A stretch of 64,000 nt of DNA from Ciona intestinalis (lineage: Eukaryota > Chordata > Ascidiacea > Phlebobranchia > Cionidae): contig NC_020175.2 in assembly GCF_000224145.3 (NCBI RefSeq), positions 2,106,520-2,170,519 on the forward strand, in the 5' to 3' direction. Position 1 is the first letter of the stretch; each line of letters starts with the position of its first letter. The translations under genes and the position numbers were made by a program. The notes beneath the pieces are model-generated. The model saw only the letters and a list, made by a program, of their open reading frames with translations. It was not told the DNA's origin and ran no database searches. Below, piece after piece: positions 11,787 to 21,696 of the stretch.

Positions 11787-12240
11787 TATTCTTTTTTCTA
11801 TTCACGTGACCGCCAACTCCGTCCCCATTTCACTTGGTCTTCATTGTAAAAGATAGGCGCATAGTAGTTTTAGAAGGTTTTAGCTGTTTGTTTTAAAAAC
11901 TACACCAACCATAACCATTCAAGTTTATTAGGCCAGTTTAGGTATTTGGTAGGTTAACGCTTACAGTTTACCACTTGTTTAAAAAATTAATTATTTTATA
12001 AATTTAATTAAAAATCTTTAAACAAACGGTTTGTTAGAAATATATATATATTAGAAAATATTTTTTTTACCCTATAACTTTAAATTAAGTCAATAAACGA
12101 AGAAAAAACTACATAAAATGCCGTCGAATGCATTGACTACAACAGTAAACGGGAACGACCCGCGGAAGAGAGAGAGTGTATCATGTATCACCACTCTCCT
12201 TTGCCGACATTGGAGATGCGCGTTCTATTCTTTTTGAGCA
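11787..12240 (-). mobile_element. ACAGAAAT-family MITE copy, inverted relative to 9410-9907
   Basis: It reads 'ctattcacgtgaccgcc' at the left and 'gatgcgcgttctattctttt' at the right, i.e. the same element as 9410-9907 in the opposite orientation. Its left terminal repeat is missing and is replaced by the MITE that ends at 11786. It also contains an A/T microsatellite; a GTT run lies just outside its right end, near 12287. Confidence 0.75.
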
Positions 12241-12921
12241 CGTTATTGAGCACGTTGGTGGTTATATAGATTCTTTTTCGTCGAACAGTTGTTGTTGTTG
12301 TTGTTGTTGTTTTTTTGGACGACTTTTTTTCGCACTTATATCAATTCTCAATTCTAGCATTTATTCTTTATTCTCTTGATTGAAATTAAATCGTAATATA
12401 TATTTATAATTTTTAGACTAAATTTTCAGAATTAAAACCGCATAATTAGCTATTGATTAACGATTACTTTACTGTTTTATCAAATGCGCCGAATTTAAAA
12501 TGCACCTTAAACTTTAATTAAATGATTGTACTCTATAAAGCATTTTGAACTAAGCATAGTTTTAAAAACCATATTGCATATAATCGCCTAATTAGCGACT
12601 AATTAACGATTACATTTCTGTTTGTTTAAGAAGCTAACTCGTACTTAAAATGTATTTTAACATTGATTAATCGACTGTATTCGATACAATAATTTTAACT
12701 AAGCTTGGCCTTATAAACCATAGTGTATAAAATCTTCCAATTAATGAGTAATTATTGATTGTAACGACTGCGAGTCAAGTAAACTGCCGTGCATCGGGAT
12801 GTCGCTGGTAATCGGTAACTTTTGGCTTTGTTTACGTTAGTATGCAAATATAAACAAAAAGTATATATAGTATTAGTCTCATATATCTCTTATTAAAAGA
12901 AAACAAATCCAAAATAATTGT

Positions 12922-12995
12922 TAGGGCAGGCGAGGTTCGAACCCGGGACATGACGTTATTAAAGCGCTCGCTATAACCGTTACGCCAACAGATCT
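12922..12995 (-). repeat. tRNA-like fragment with pol III A and B boxes (SINE head or tRNA pseudogene)
   Basis: On the minus strand, TGGCGTAACGGTTA near 12987 resembles a tRNA A box and GGTTCGAACCT near 12940 a B box, at tRNA-like spacing. The T arm CCGGG-TTCGAAC-CTCGC pairs at most positions. The acceptor stem does not close and no clear anticodon arm forms, so I do not call a functional tRNA. Confidence 0.5.
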
Positions 12996-13532
12996 AGTAA
13001 TCAGCACTGTCGAGACAGCGGTTATATTGTCTGGGAATTTGGAGGGCATGTGTTGGTGAGATAAGGAATCCTCACATCGATTCACGCCTGAATCAAACTA
13101 TTTCCATTTAAGTGAGGACGCATTAAAAATTTTTGATCAAGCTCAATCGACCGTTGTAGTAAAAGGGTTAATTAATACTATGCTAATTAGTTTAGTTAAC
13201 GTGCTTACGCATTAGATCTTTGATCTCTTGTTTATTTCTGTGGTTTTAAGTTGGAACCCTAATATCTATGTTCTCGCAAAACTGCGGCTTAGAAAATGTG
13301 GACTTTGACCTTTACCCATAATAGCAATGGGAGAGTTTACAAACAAGCTTATGTTTAAATCTTGCTATATTGTAGCGTCGTGTAATAACGCTATTCTACA
13401 CAGCCGCATTTTCGTAGCCCCGGGCACGTAATTAGTTTTTTTATAGTTAGCTTACGTTTCTTCTTGTGTTAAGCAGTTGTCTTGCTTTGCCTGTTTTTTT
13501 TTTGTGTTTGGACGTAAAATTAATTGAACAAG

Positions 13533-16308
13533 ATGGGAGAAGCGAAAGGAAGTGTTTGGAAAGATTTCATTGCTGGAGGATTTGGGGGAATATGTGCTGT
13601 TGTCAGTGGGCATCCACTAGATACTATAAAGGTGCTGAATAAACACTTCTCAATGTACCTCAAACTATATACCAATTATGGCCTTAGCCTTTGTACTCCT
13701 GAGTCATAATGCATTATTCTTAGGTTCGTCTTCAAACCATGCCAGCACCAGCTCCTGGCCAAGCACCAATGTTTAAAGGCACTTGGGATTGTGCTGTAAA
13801 AACTGTCCGGCTTGAGGTATAGTGTAGTATAATTCTCATCTGCATACATTCTCTATAAAATTTTAAATTTTCAGGGATTCCGTGGTCTCTATAAGGGCAT
13901 GGCAGCTCCAATTGTTGGCGTGTCTCCCATATTTGCTCTCTCTTTCTTTGGATTTGGGGTCGGAAAAGAAGTTATTACTTCTATAAAATCAGACAAAAAC
14001 TCGAAGCTTTCGTATGTTTGCTTAAATCATATTACAGTTTCAAAAATGCAGATTGCATGCCACCACCAACTTCGATTTTTGGGGTTGTTGATACAATATT
14101 AATGCGATTTCTGGGGTTGTTGATACAATATTAATGCGATTTTGAGGTTGTGGATACAGTAATAATGCGATTTTTGCGGTTGTTGATACAGTAATAGTTC
14201 GATTTTTGGGGTTGTTGATACAGTATTAATTAGATTTTTGGGGTTGTTGATACAGTAATAATGCGATTTTTGGGGTTGTTGATACAGTAATAATGCGATT
14301 TTTAGGGTTGTTGATACAGTATGAATGGGATTATTAACACCTCAGTTAAAGCGAAAAAAACATGGTTTATGTTTCATGAGCCTAGTGGTTTGGTTTGTAT
14401 TTACAATGTTGTTCTTAGCCAAGCAGAATGTCTGTTTTTTTATAGACGGGATTGACGCGTTGATTCATTGCATCATAATAACGATTGTTTACCATGGTAA
14501 TTAATTACGACGTAAATACGTAATACAAATTCACACATTGTTTTTTGGGTCAGGACTTAAAAACAGGGTCGAACCTTTTCTTTTTTACATTAAGTGTTTT
14601 TCAACCTTTTTAAGCCATGTATCACTTTATACATTTTACACATATATTAGTCATTATAGCGAATACCGATCATACAACATAGTGATAATTAGGTGTTAGT
14701 CATTCATTAAAAATTTTACACCCAGGTTATTGGAACTGTTTGGTGCCGGTGGATTTTCCGGTATCCTCACCACAGTGATTATGGCTCCAGGTGAACGTAT
14801 CAAATGTCTGCTCCAAATCCAGAAAGGAACAGCTGAGAAAAAATACAATGGTCCTGTTGACTGTGCTAAGAAACTGTATAGGGAAGGAGGCATCCGGAGT
14901 ATTTATAGAGGAACTGTTTTAACATTGTGTCGAGGTTAGTATGAATATTCCATAGTGTTTTTGCGCAGTTTTGCAATAAGGTATTATTTTCTAATATATA
15001 CACTAAAAAACAGTTAATGTGGCAGTTTGAAAACTGTTGGACTTTGAATGACATCAATAAAATTTTTATAAATTCATATACTCAATTTCATATGTCATTT
15101 CTATCATACAGCTGGGCATTTGAAAGGTCATGTTTTTGATATCAAACTGTGAAATTCTTAGGTAATAATAATCCAAACTTTTTCTAAGATATCCCTGCAA
15201 GTGGAATGTACTTCGCAAGCTACGAAGGAATTAAGAATGCATTAACACCAGCCGGACAAGAGTGAGGCATTTTCTTAATATTTCAGATCTCAAAATTTAT
15301 CTTGTTTATTGTTTCAGTCCAACAAAATTGAGCATTGGTAGTGTGTTATTCGCTGGTGGAATGGCTGGTATATTTAACTGGTCTGTTGCCATATTTCCAG
15401 ATGTTTTAAAGTCAAGATTCCAAACAGGTAGCTTAATTGCTTTTATTTACAGTTCATAGAAATATAAGGAATGAATGATACTTCTGTATGTGTAGGTGGC
15501 AGGTCAACGTCAGTCTATATAACATGGTTGTCTTATATGTTATTTTATACAACTCATGCCTGCTTACATGCTGTACGTTTGTAACCTTGTGGATGTGACA
15601 ACTCAGTTAGCAATGAAAGTTACGTTTATTGGATGCAAAACCACAAATATAACAGACTTTATAATAGAGATAGGACTGTCTAACTATTAAAATATGTTCA
15701 TTGCACATATCAATTTGTATAAATACTTTCAGCACCACCTGGAAAATATAATGGCATCAAAGATGTGTTTGTTGATGTTCTAAAAACAGATGGAATAAGA
15801 GGAATGTACAAAGGATTTGTTCCCGTTATGTTAAGAGCTTTTCCAGCCAACGCAGTAAGTAATAAGCAGTGTATGATGTCCTTTTCATTATGTCTTATAC
15901 TTCTTAAAACTAAAGAGTTTCAGTGTAGTTACTGTTTCACTCATTATCTGGTTGATCTGCATATATCTCTGTTATCTGTTTCTTGCTTATTTGGGCAAAT
16001 TTTTTGAAAATATTTTCTCTTATAGACCTTATAAACGAAGAAGTATATGACTATATCTATGTACAATATGTAACCTTTGTATCTAGTCTGTCACTCAATT
16101 TTTTTGTTGTTCTTTCTTTTTAAAAAGTCATACTTATAAATGGCCTACTAAAAATATAAAAATATTTTTGTTTTAATGCTTTTTGTAAAAAATACATATG
16201 ACAGAATATGCTATTTTTATTAATCCTATGTTATTTTTTTTTTAGTGTTGTTTCCTTGGATATGAAGCGGCATTGAAAGCTTTAAATTATGTTGTACCTC
16301 CTTTATGA
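13533..16308 (+). CDS. SLC25A20: Mitochondrial carnitine/acylcarnitine carrier, 8 exons, 301 aa
   Basis: Exchanges acylcarnitine for carnitine across the inner mitochondrial membrane, feeding fatty acids into beta-oxidation (family knowledge). Exons: 13533-13631, 13724-13816, 13875-14011, 14726-14934, 15189-15261, 15318-15427, 15733-15854, 16246-16308. All have GT-AG borders and the phases join to 301 residues, the same length as the human protein. Three mitochondrial-carrier repeats are visible through their signatures [26 protein letters not shown] and [11 protein letters not shown] (PX[DE]XX[KR]). Family-specific blocks include [28 protein letters not shown] and [13 protein letters not shown] 13533 gives a start comparable to orthologues; a TTG upstream is not needed. 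The protein ends NYVVPPL-stop. A 32-bp minisatellite lies in intron 3. Confidence 0.96.
14072..14330 (+). repeat. Minisatellite, about 8 units of 32-33 bp, in SLC25A20 intron 3
   Basis: The unit reads approximately gcgatttttggggttgttga followed by tacagtaataat, repeated about eight times with scattered substitutions (for example 'tacaatattaat' in the first units). It is tandem, with no spacers, so it is not CRISPR-like. It is flanked by a dispersed repeat fragment near 14380-14530 that also occurs near 7780-7870 and 10320-10430. Confidence 0.9.
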
Positions 16309-16861
16309 TTACTAAAGGGACCAACAGAACTCCAGTTTAAAGAGTAATTTCAATTTATGTGTACCAAATACTATTTAATATAATTTTACGTATCAATGTT
16401 TGGTGTGACATGTGACGTTTTTTTGTGTGTTATTTTTGTCAGCAAAAGACAGAAGCTTTATTGAAAACAGTTTATTATTATTACTATATGCAATTAAAAG
16501 ATGTGGAAATGACGTTTCTGGCTACTGCATGAAATCATTTAATCTCTCTTGGCAGACCGACCTTATTGTTGTGTTTACGCAAACAAAGATCTATTAAATA
16601 TGCACATACATATGATAAATGATAAAAGCTATGGCAGTGGGACAAGACAGAATAAGTAAACTTCATTTTCAAAAAGTACAAAATTATATTTATCATGATA
16701 AAATTATTTATCTATTAAAAGGTTCTGGAGTGTCCTAATTTACTCTGACTGTTTGCAAATCCCTAAAAATTCCTTTTCAGCATATTTCTGAGTGTTTTAA
16801 TATATTTTTTAACGTGCTGTTAATTAATAATGGTATAACGTATAATATTAAAAAATTATTG

Positions 16862-17288
16862 AATCCCCCCAAAATACATTTTGGTTTTTGGAATATCGGA
16901 GAATATGTGCTTAAGTGTCACAAATTTTCCCAATTTTTTTTTATAAAAAAGTGAAAAATTTATAAAAAAAAAGTGAATGGAAAGGATCATGTAGTTTGCA
17001 ATTTGTTGCTGAATTGAGGTTCAAGGATCTTCATTGTCAAAACCCGTGTGATAACGACTGTCGTTTTCCGGCCACGCGGGGATAAAGTAAGTTACATTCA
17101 TTCATTATAGCCCCCCAAAATATATACATTTTAGTTATTGGAATATTGGAGATTATGTGCTCAAGTGTCCCATATTTCCCCACCCGAGTCTAAAGCAATA
17201 AAACAAAATTTATAAAAAGAAAGTGAATGGCAAGGATAATGTCGTTTGCAATTTGTTGCTAAATTGAGGTTTACGGACCTTCATTCTT
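16862..17288 (+). repeat. Two direct repeats about 246 bp apart
   Basis: Landmarks 'ccccccaaaatacatttt', 'ggaatatcggagaatatgtgc', 'aagtgaatgg' and 'gtttgcaatttgttgct' recur in the same order at 16862-17035 and 17108-17288. The second copy carries 'gtgtcccatatttcccc', the end of the GGGGAAGATGGGACA MITE family. The unit looks like a MITE end plus flank that was duplicated or inserted twice. Confidence 0.7.
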
Positions 17289-17786
17289 GCCTTGACGTAG
17301 CCGAAAGAAAGAACAGCTTGCACCTAGCTCAACACATAATACTTTAACACGATCAAACACTTTGGTTAGAAGAACAACATCAAACGGCATAAGCTGGAGA
17401 CGAAACGTGAGGACAATGGACAGTCGAGTATTACCAAGTCTGTAATGGTCTCAAGGCAAAGAAAAGGGAAAGGCTTTTATAGCAACATATATCACGTGTG
17501 CGAAAACATTAAAATATTAAATGATGTTTTCGTGACGTTAGCTCGCTCGCCGTATCGCGGCATACATCCTTTGTTCGCTGGAAAAACGCAAGAAGTGTCG
17601 CTCGGTCATAAACTCAGTTGCGTCACATGTAATAGTCAGGCAACACGGTTCCATAACTCTATCTTTGTACACTAAAGTAAATTTGAATAAAATATATCGT
17701 TAAATATGTGCTCAAAAGAGACAGCCTCTACAACCCGGCCACATTTATGAAAAGTGCTTTTAGGCGTTGAAAATGTCCACGTACTG

Positions 17787-17800
17787 TACCTGGTTGATCC
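17787..17800 (+). other. Short match to the 5' end of 18S rRNA
   Basis: The 14 bases TACCTGGTTGATCC equal the start of eukaryotic 18S rRNA. The match stops there: the next bases are 'aagtgtagtggg', not the expected TGCCAG. Fourteen bases could be chance, but the position, right before a MITE and after a less AT-rich block, would also fit a truncated rDNA fragment carrying the end of the 5' external spacer. There is no functional rRNA gene here. Confidence 0.35.
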
Positions 17801-17809
17801 AAGTGTAGT

Positions 17810-17998
17810 GGGATATAAAAAGATGGGACACCTTTTTTAATATATTTTCTCATAATATAGTAAACAAAGAACATTCAAAGAATTAGAAACCCGGATCTCC
17901 CCACGACTCCCGTTGACTGTTGTTAATTGTTTAAAACGCACTAAGGATATTTAAATACTATGTGCCAAAAATGTACATCTTACCCCACAGTACTATAA
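17810..17998. mobile_element. GGGGAAGATGGGACA-family MITE
   Basis: The left end reads 'aaaaagatgggacacctttt' and the right end 'gtacatcttaccccacagta' followed by ctata. Interior landmarks 'gtaaacaaagaacattcaaa', 'cacgactcccgttgac' and 'gttaattgtttaaaacgc' match the other copies. Confidence 0.8.
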
Positions 17999-18417
17999 CA
18001 CAAAACTAAAATGCTAGACTTGGTGGTATGACGTCATGGATCAACACACACACACCAATGATGTGCCACATAAAAATTTGGCCAGCACAAGCCGCTAATA
18101 CATTTTAATTGTTTTTGCAATGCCCATATGTCCGCATATCTTAATTTTTATTTTCTTCACCTGTAGTTTGACTGAAAACCAATCGTAATATATTAAGAAT
18201 TATACTTTGGTTACAGAGGTTTAGACACATAGCAACTTATTTATCGATTAGTTTTTAGAATTTAAACCGAAAGTGGTATACAGGTAATATATTAAAACTT
18301 GTTATTAGTTATTTTTGAATTTCCGATATGCATCATATTTGGTTTTGAAATCAATGGTACAGTAGAATTCAAAATAAACCATAAGACACCGAACACACAA
18401 AACTATTGAAAAAAGTC

Positions 18418-18423
18418 TTTATT
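18418..18423 (-). promoter_or_regulatory. Poly(A) signal AATAAA overlapping the NOC3L stop codon
   Basis: On the minus strand the gene ends GAA CAA TAA AGA. The hexamer AATAAA spans the last sense codon and the stop. If used, cleavage would fall about 15-30 nt later and the 3' UTR would be almost absent. No other AATAAA is obvious in the next 100 bases. Confidence 0.6.
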
Positions 18424-20314
18424 GTTCCTTTGATGCTTTTCTTAAAATTTGAAATGCCGTTTGTTTAATTGAAGTGGCATAATGTCTCCTAAGCAAGTGC
18501 ATTTCCCACAAGCATGAAGCTTGGGAACAGTTTTTTTCTGGATCGTCCAGGTAAGGGTTGTGAGTTCCAAAACTTTGGGATGAGGAATCAAAAAGAGACA
18601 ATGCCTTGCTATTGCTGTTCAACAGCTTTTGAATTTCTTCTAATATCTTAACAGTGTGTTTGAATTGTTCGGTATGAACTGCAATGGTTGACAGTCTTTT
18701 GATAAAGGAATTAAGAGAATTTAGTGTGATTTGCTTTCTTCTTTTGTTAAGCATAATAGAGACACACATTAAAATCATGTCTAAATCTTCCTTAGTAACA
18801 TCCTTGTTTTTCTTTTTTAAATGTGGAGCATTCATAACCACTTCATGCAACAAAGAAAAGAGCATTTTGTACAAGTCTACAGGATCAATATTTAAAATCT
18901 CTCCCTGACCCGATAAAATAGTAAATGCAGTAAAAATGCAATGTACATTTTGTTGGAGTGGTAGAGTTTGCTGTGAGACCAGAGATTGCAGAACCGCGAA
19001 AAGATCCGAGAAAAAATCAATGTTAATCATATGTGCAAATTTGGCTAAGCCTTGAAGCACTGCTGGTAGTACAGCCTGCGATCCATCCAAATCTCCCTTT
19101 TTATGTTTAAGAATCCTAAAATATATAAGAAATACTTGCTGAATAGTTTCAGTATGCAAAGCCATCTTCTCATCGTGATCTTCAGCAGCAGCAACCTCTT
19201 TTAATTCATTTTTAAGTTTCTTCTGCTTTTTCATTTGCTTGATTTCTCTCCTTGACATTTTTTTCTTTTCCCGCTTTGCCTCCATCTTTTCCTGCTTTGT
19301 TTTCTTATGGTTAATGAGAGAATAATCAACTTGATTAATCTTTAACTTCAAAAGTGTGTTCAAAAACTCTGCCCTGAGTTTGTTTGGCCCTCTTTCTTTA
19401 GAAACTTTTGCGATAGCCTTAACTGCAGCAAGAATGGAAGAACCCAGTTTGTCCGATAAGAAGATTGCCTCTAAAGCATCACAGCATATTTTCCGAACCT
19501 TTGGGTTCCTATCATCATTGGCTATTGGTACCAAAACCACTGTTATGTTGTTGTGAAAGTTAAAGTGTGATGTATGCTTAAACAAATCACACATCGCTTG
19601 CACTGCAACCTCACTCATAGATAACTGGGCCCGTGTTGCAGGATTTTTATTTCCATATCGACGTCGCATCTTAATCATTTTTTCCAATGACTGTAGGTAC
19701 TGCTGGTATTGGTGCAGTAGACCATCTTCATACTCAGTTAATGCTTTTACCTCTTTACTTAACTTTACCGCCTTCTCCTGCTCTGTTCTTTCACGTATCC
19801 TGTAACCAGGTAGAATATCAACAAACAGGCAAGCTAGAGAAACAGTGACAAGCTTCTTTATAGTGTAATAGCTCTCTGGAGATTCTCGGTTCTCCATCAT
19901 CAGCCGCAAATCTTTAATCATTTTTAAACTTTTCTGTGGTTCGGCGAGTATATCAGATGCCAATTGTGAAATCTTTGACTTTGCTTCTTGGATATTTTTT
20001 TTCCTTTTTAACAAAAGATCCTTCGTGGTTAGAGCAGGTTCTTTGGACACATTCTCATTTTGGACCTCTGGAGCTTCACAGATCAGCTCTTCCACTTCTT
20101 CTTCTTCCTCTTCTTCATCTTCACTAACACTTTGCTGAAGTACTTTGCCTGAAGCAACTTTAATAGGAAGAAGATTTGAATTAAACTTCTTTTCTTTCTT
20201 TTTAGATCCTTTAGAATTGAATTCTTTCGAGATACGTGGCATCTTCTCAAACTTCAACTCCTTATCATTTATTTGATTCAGTTTCCTCTTTTGGGTAACA
20301 GATTTTATCGCCAT
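18419..20314 (-). CDS. NOC3L: Nucleolar complex protein 3 homologue, single exon, 631 aa
   Basis: NOC3 works with NOC2 in nucleolar maturation and export of pre-60S particles (family knowledge). Recognisable blocks, in the order of the vertebrate protein: KMPR (about 24); KLVTVSLACLFVDILPGYRI; EYEDGLLHQYQQYLQSLEKM; HFNFHNNITVVLVPI; HTETIQQVFLIYFRILK; LPAVLQGLAKFAHMINIDFF; HCIFTAFTILSGQGEILNID; MLNKRRKQITL; and SCLWEMHLLRRHYATSIK near the end. An acidic run (EDEEEEEEEVEE) lies near residue 65 and a Lys-rich stretch near 340-375. Start: an in-frame TAA lies 6 nt upstream of ATG 20314, so no longer N-terminus is possible in this exon. Compared with about 800 residues in human, both ends are short: roughly 110 residues at the N-terminus and 80 at the C-terminus are absent. 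It has no introns, unlike all its neighbours. Confidence 0.93.
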   Translation of the reverse strand: MAIKSVTQKRKLNQINDKELKFEKMPRISKEFNSKGSKKKEKKFNSNLLPIKVASGKVLQQSVSEDEEEEEEEVEELICEAPEVQNENVSKEPALTTKDLLLKRKKNIQEAKSKISQLASDILAEPQKSLKMIKDLRLMMENRESPESYYTIKKLVTVSLACLFVDILPGYRIRERTEQEKAVKLSKEVKALTEYEDGLLHQYQQYLQSLEKMIKMRRRYGNKNPATRAQLSMSEVAVQAMCDLFKHTSHFNFHNNITVVLVPIANDDRNPKVRKICCDALEAIFLSDKLGSSILAAVKAIAKVSKERGPNKLRAEFLNTLLKLKINQVDYSLINHKKTKQEKMEAKREKKKMSRREIKQMKKQKKLKNELKEVAAAEDHDEKMALHTETIQQVFLIYFRILKHKKGDLDGSQAVLPAVLQGLAKFAHMINIDFFSDLFAVLQSLVSQQTLPLQQNVHCIFTAFTILSGQGEILNIDPVDLYKMLFSLLHEVVMNAPHLKKKNKDVTKEDLDMILMCVSIMLNKRRKQITLNSLNSFIKRLSTIAVHTEQFKHTVKILEEIQKLLNSNSKALSLFDSSSQSFGTHNPYLDDPEKNCSQASCLWEMHLLRRHYATSIKQTAFQILRKASKEQ

Positions 20315-20436
20315 TTTTTAAAAGTATGAACTAGATATGAATTTAATGCTAAAAATAAAATAATAACAAAGTTTTAAAAAATACTGCAGAAAATCAGGAA
20401 TGATACCTACGATAAACTGGTACTTTAACGGGGATA

Positions 20437-20605
20437 GTGAAGAATTCTCCCCCTACGTTAATATCTACTAACAAACACCAACTACAGAACCCAAAAACCA
20501 CTAACCCAATAACTACCATTCTACCAACGAACCAACCGGCAACCTCTAACACTTTTTTTTCGCCAGCGGCCAGCCTAATCTGTAACGTACTTCAGAATTC
20601 TTCAC
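20437..20605. mobile_element. MITE with GTGAAGAATTC termini, TA target
   Basis: The ends are GTGAAGAATTCT on the left and AGAATTCTTCAC on the right, each flanked by TA (20435-20436 and 20606-20607). Length 169 bp. The interior 'cagcctaatctgtaacg' is the complement of text in the copy at 8469-8629, so both belong to one family. Confidence 0.8.
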
Positions 20606-21234
20606 TATAGTTCTTCTTATTTTAATACATTTACAATCACCTTAATTACTGCCATCATCATTTATATAGTTTTGAGTGGCCAATGTTTTACAATTTAGGG
20701 GCAAACCTTCAAAGATCACACAGCTAACTCAAGAGACACGTTGTTCCAAAGTTAAAATCACAACAGTTACTAAAATATTTTTAAATAGACTTTGGATTGA
20801 TCCCTGCAGACCAATCGTGCCCTTTGTTCTTGTGCCTCATGAATTGAACAAGACTGCTTCACATACAAATTGTTTATATTGTCGATAGCAGAATTGAACT
20901 AAATTTTGAATTAGGCTTACCTACTTTATCTTCGCGTGGCAACATAGTACTCTCTTTCCAGAAAAAGACAGCCGTTATAACACGGATGTTCTGTTTCATC
21001 ACACATATATATTGCTCACATACAAATTGTTTATATTGTAAATAGAAGAACTGAACTGACTTTTAAATTAGGTTTAGTTACTTTATTTTTGCGTGACAGG
21101 TAAAAGTTATAACACGGACGTTCTGTTTCATCAATAACGTAGTATATATATAACATATGGTGACCGCTTACAAGATACCACGTATGTAACTTTGTGTGGA
21201 TTGTTTTTTTCTTCACGACTGGAAATTTATACAA

Positions 21235-21385
21235 CCCGTTAGTAAGTACTGTTGAAGCAGTTGCCGTTAAGTGCCTTGCCCAAAGACACACACGCCCACA
21301 ATAGTAGCAGCAACGAGTCTAGAATCCAGAAACTCTGGAACAACAGAGGCAGAGACGCCATCCACTGTGCCACGACGTCGGACTT
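21235..21385 (-). mobile_element. tRNA-derived SINE
   Basis: On the minus strand, TGGCACAGTGGATGGCG (21373-21357) fits a tRNA A box and GGATTCTAGACTC (21327-21315) a B box. The body ends with GGGCAAGGCACTTAACGGC (21281-21263), a motif shared by many tRNA-derived SINEs of deuterostomes. This order and orientation are those of an intact SINE. The 3' limit is approximate. Confidence 0.75.
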
Positions 21386-21477
21386 AAGTAAAATATGCTT
21401 ACTAAACTGATCGAAATAAGTCTCAACTTAGTTCTGTTAACTTTAAATCGAGTATTAGTTCGAGGTATCACCTAAAA

Positions 21478-21553
21478 TAACCATCCTATATTTTGATTCT
21501 GGAAATATTGGACAACATGTGCTTAAATGTCCCATCTTCCCCACTTTGCTATA
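21478..21553. repeat. Solo end of a GGGGAAGATGGGACA MITE
   Basis: The sequence 'ggaaatattggacaacatgt' and 'cttaaatgtcccatcttccc' followed by 'cactttgctata' is one half of the MITE family, with no partner end on the left. The preceding NOC3L-side sequence is unrelated. Confidence 0.6.
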
Positions 21554-21696
21554 TCATTCAGAACGAATATATCACTGCACCAGATTACTATTGTAATCCA
21601 TTTGTAACAGAAAAACTTTACAGTTACTATAATGGTTATAACTCTGAAAACCAAACAGGGTTGTATTTTTTACATCATGTCCACTTAAAGAGGCAT

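Larger units (their letters stand above)
8797..13532. other. Intergenic region between the divergent NCOR and SLC25A20 genes
   Basis: This 4.7-kb stretch must hold the promoters of both genes, which point away from each other. Most of it is repeats: two tandem copies of an ACAGAAAT-ended element (9048-9907), two perfect or near-perfect hairpins (9915-10008), a 781-bp hAT-like element (10022-10802), a GGGGAAGATGGGACA MITE (11504-11786), an inverted copy of the first family (11787-12240) and a tRNA-like fragment (12922-12995). About 10803-11503 and 12250-12900 show no gene or element I recognise. I could not identify a TATA box or transcription start with confidence. Confidence 0.6.
16309..18418. 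other. Intergenic region between convergent SLC25A20 and NOC3L
   Basis: The first few hundred bases are the 3' UTR of SLC25A20; an ATTAAA near 16594 is a possible poly(A) signal. Next come two direct copies of a repeat of about 175 bp (16862-17035 and 17108-17288), then a less AT-rich 400-bp block (about 17290-17790) without a convincing gene, ending in a 14-nt match to the start of 18S rRNA. A MITE occupies 17810-17998. From 18000 to the NOC3L stop I see nothing recognisable. Confidence 0.55.

Noticed and set aside
12922..12995. A functional tRNA gene
   Set aside because: Only the promoter-like boxes and T arm are convincing; acceptor and anticodon stems do not pair.
13524..13532. A TTG start for SLC25A20 three codons upstream
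   Set aside because: The ATG at 13533 gives exactly the length of the human orthologue and is a normal start codon.
14072..14330. Regular repeats that could suggest a CRISPR array
   Set aside because: Units are tandem without spacers, degenerate and inside an intron of an animal gene.
17445..17675. A 76-codon plus-strand ORF with a higher GC content
   Set aside because: No recognisable domain, no splice context and no homologous block; it sits in a repeat-rich intergenic region next to a possible rDNA fragment.
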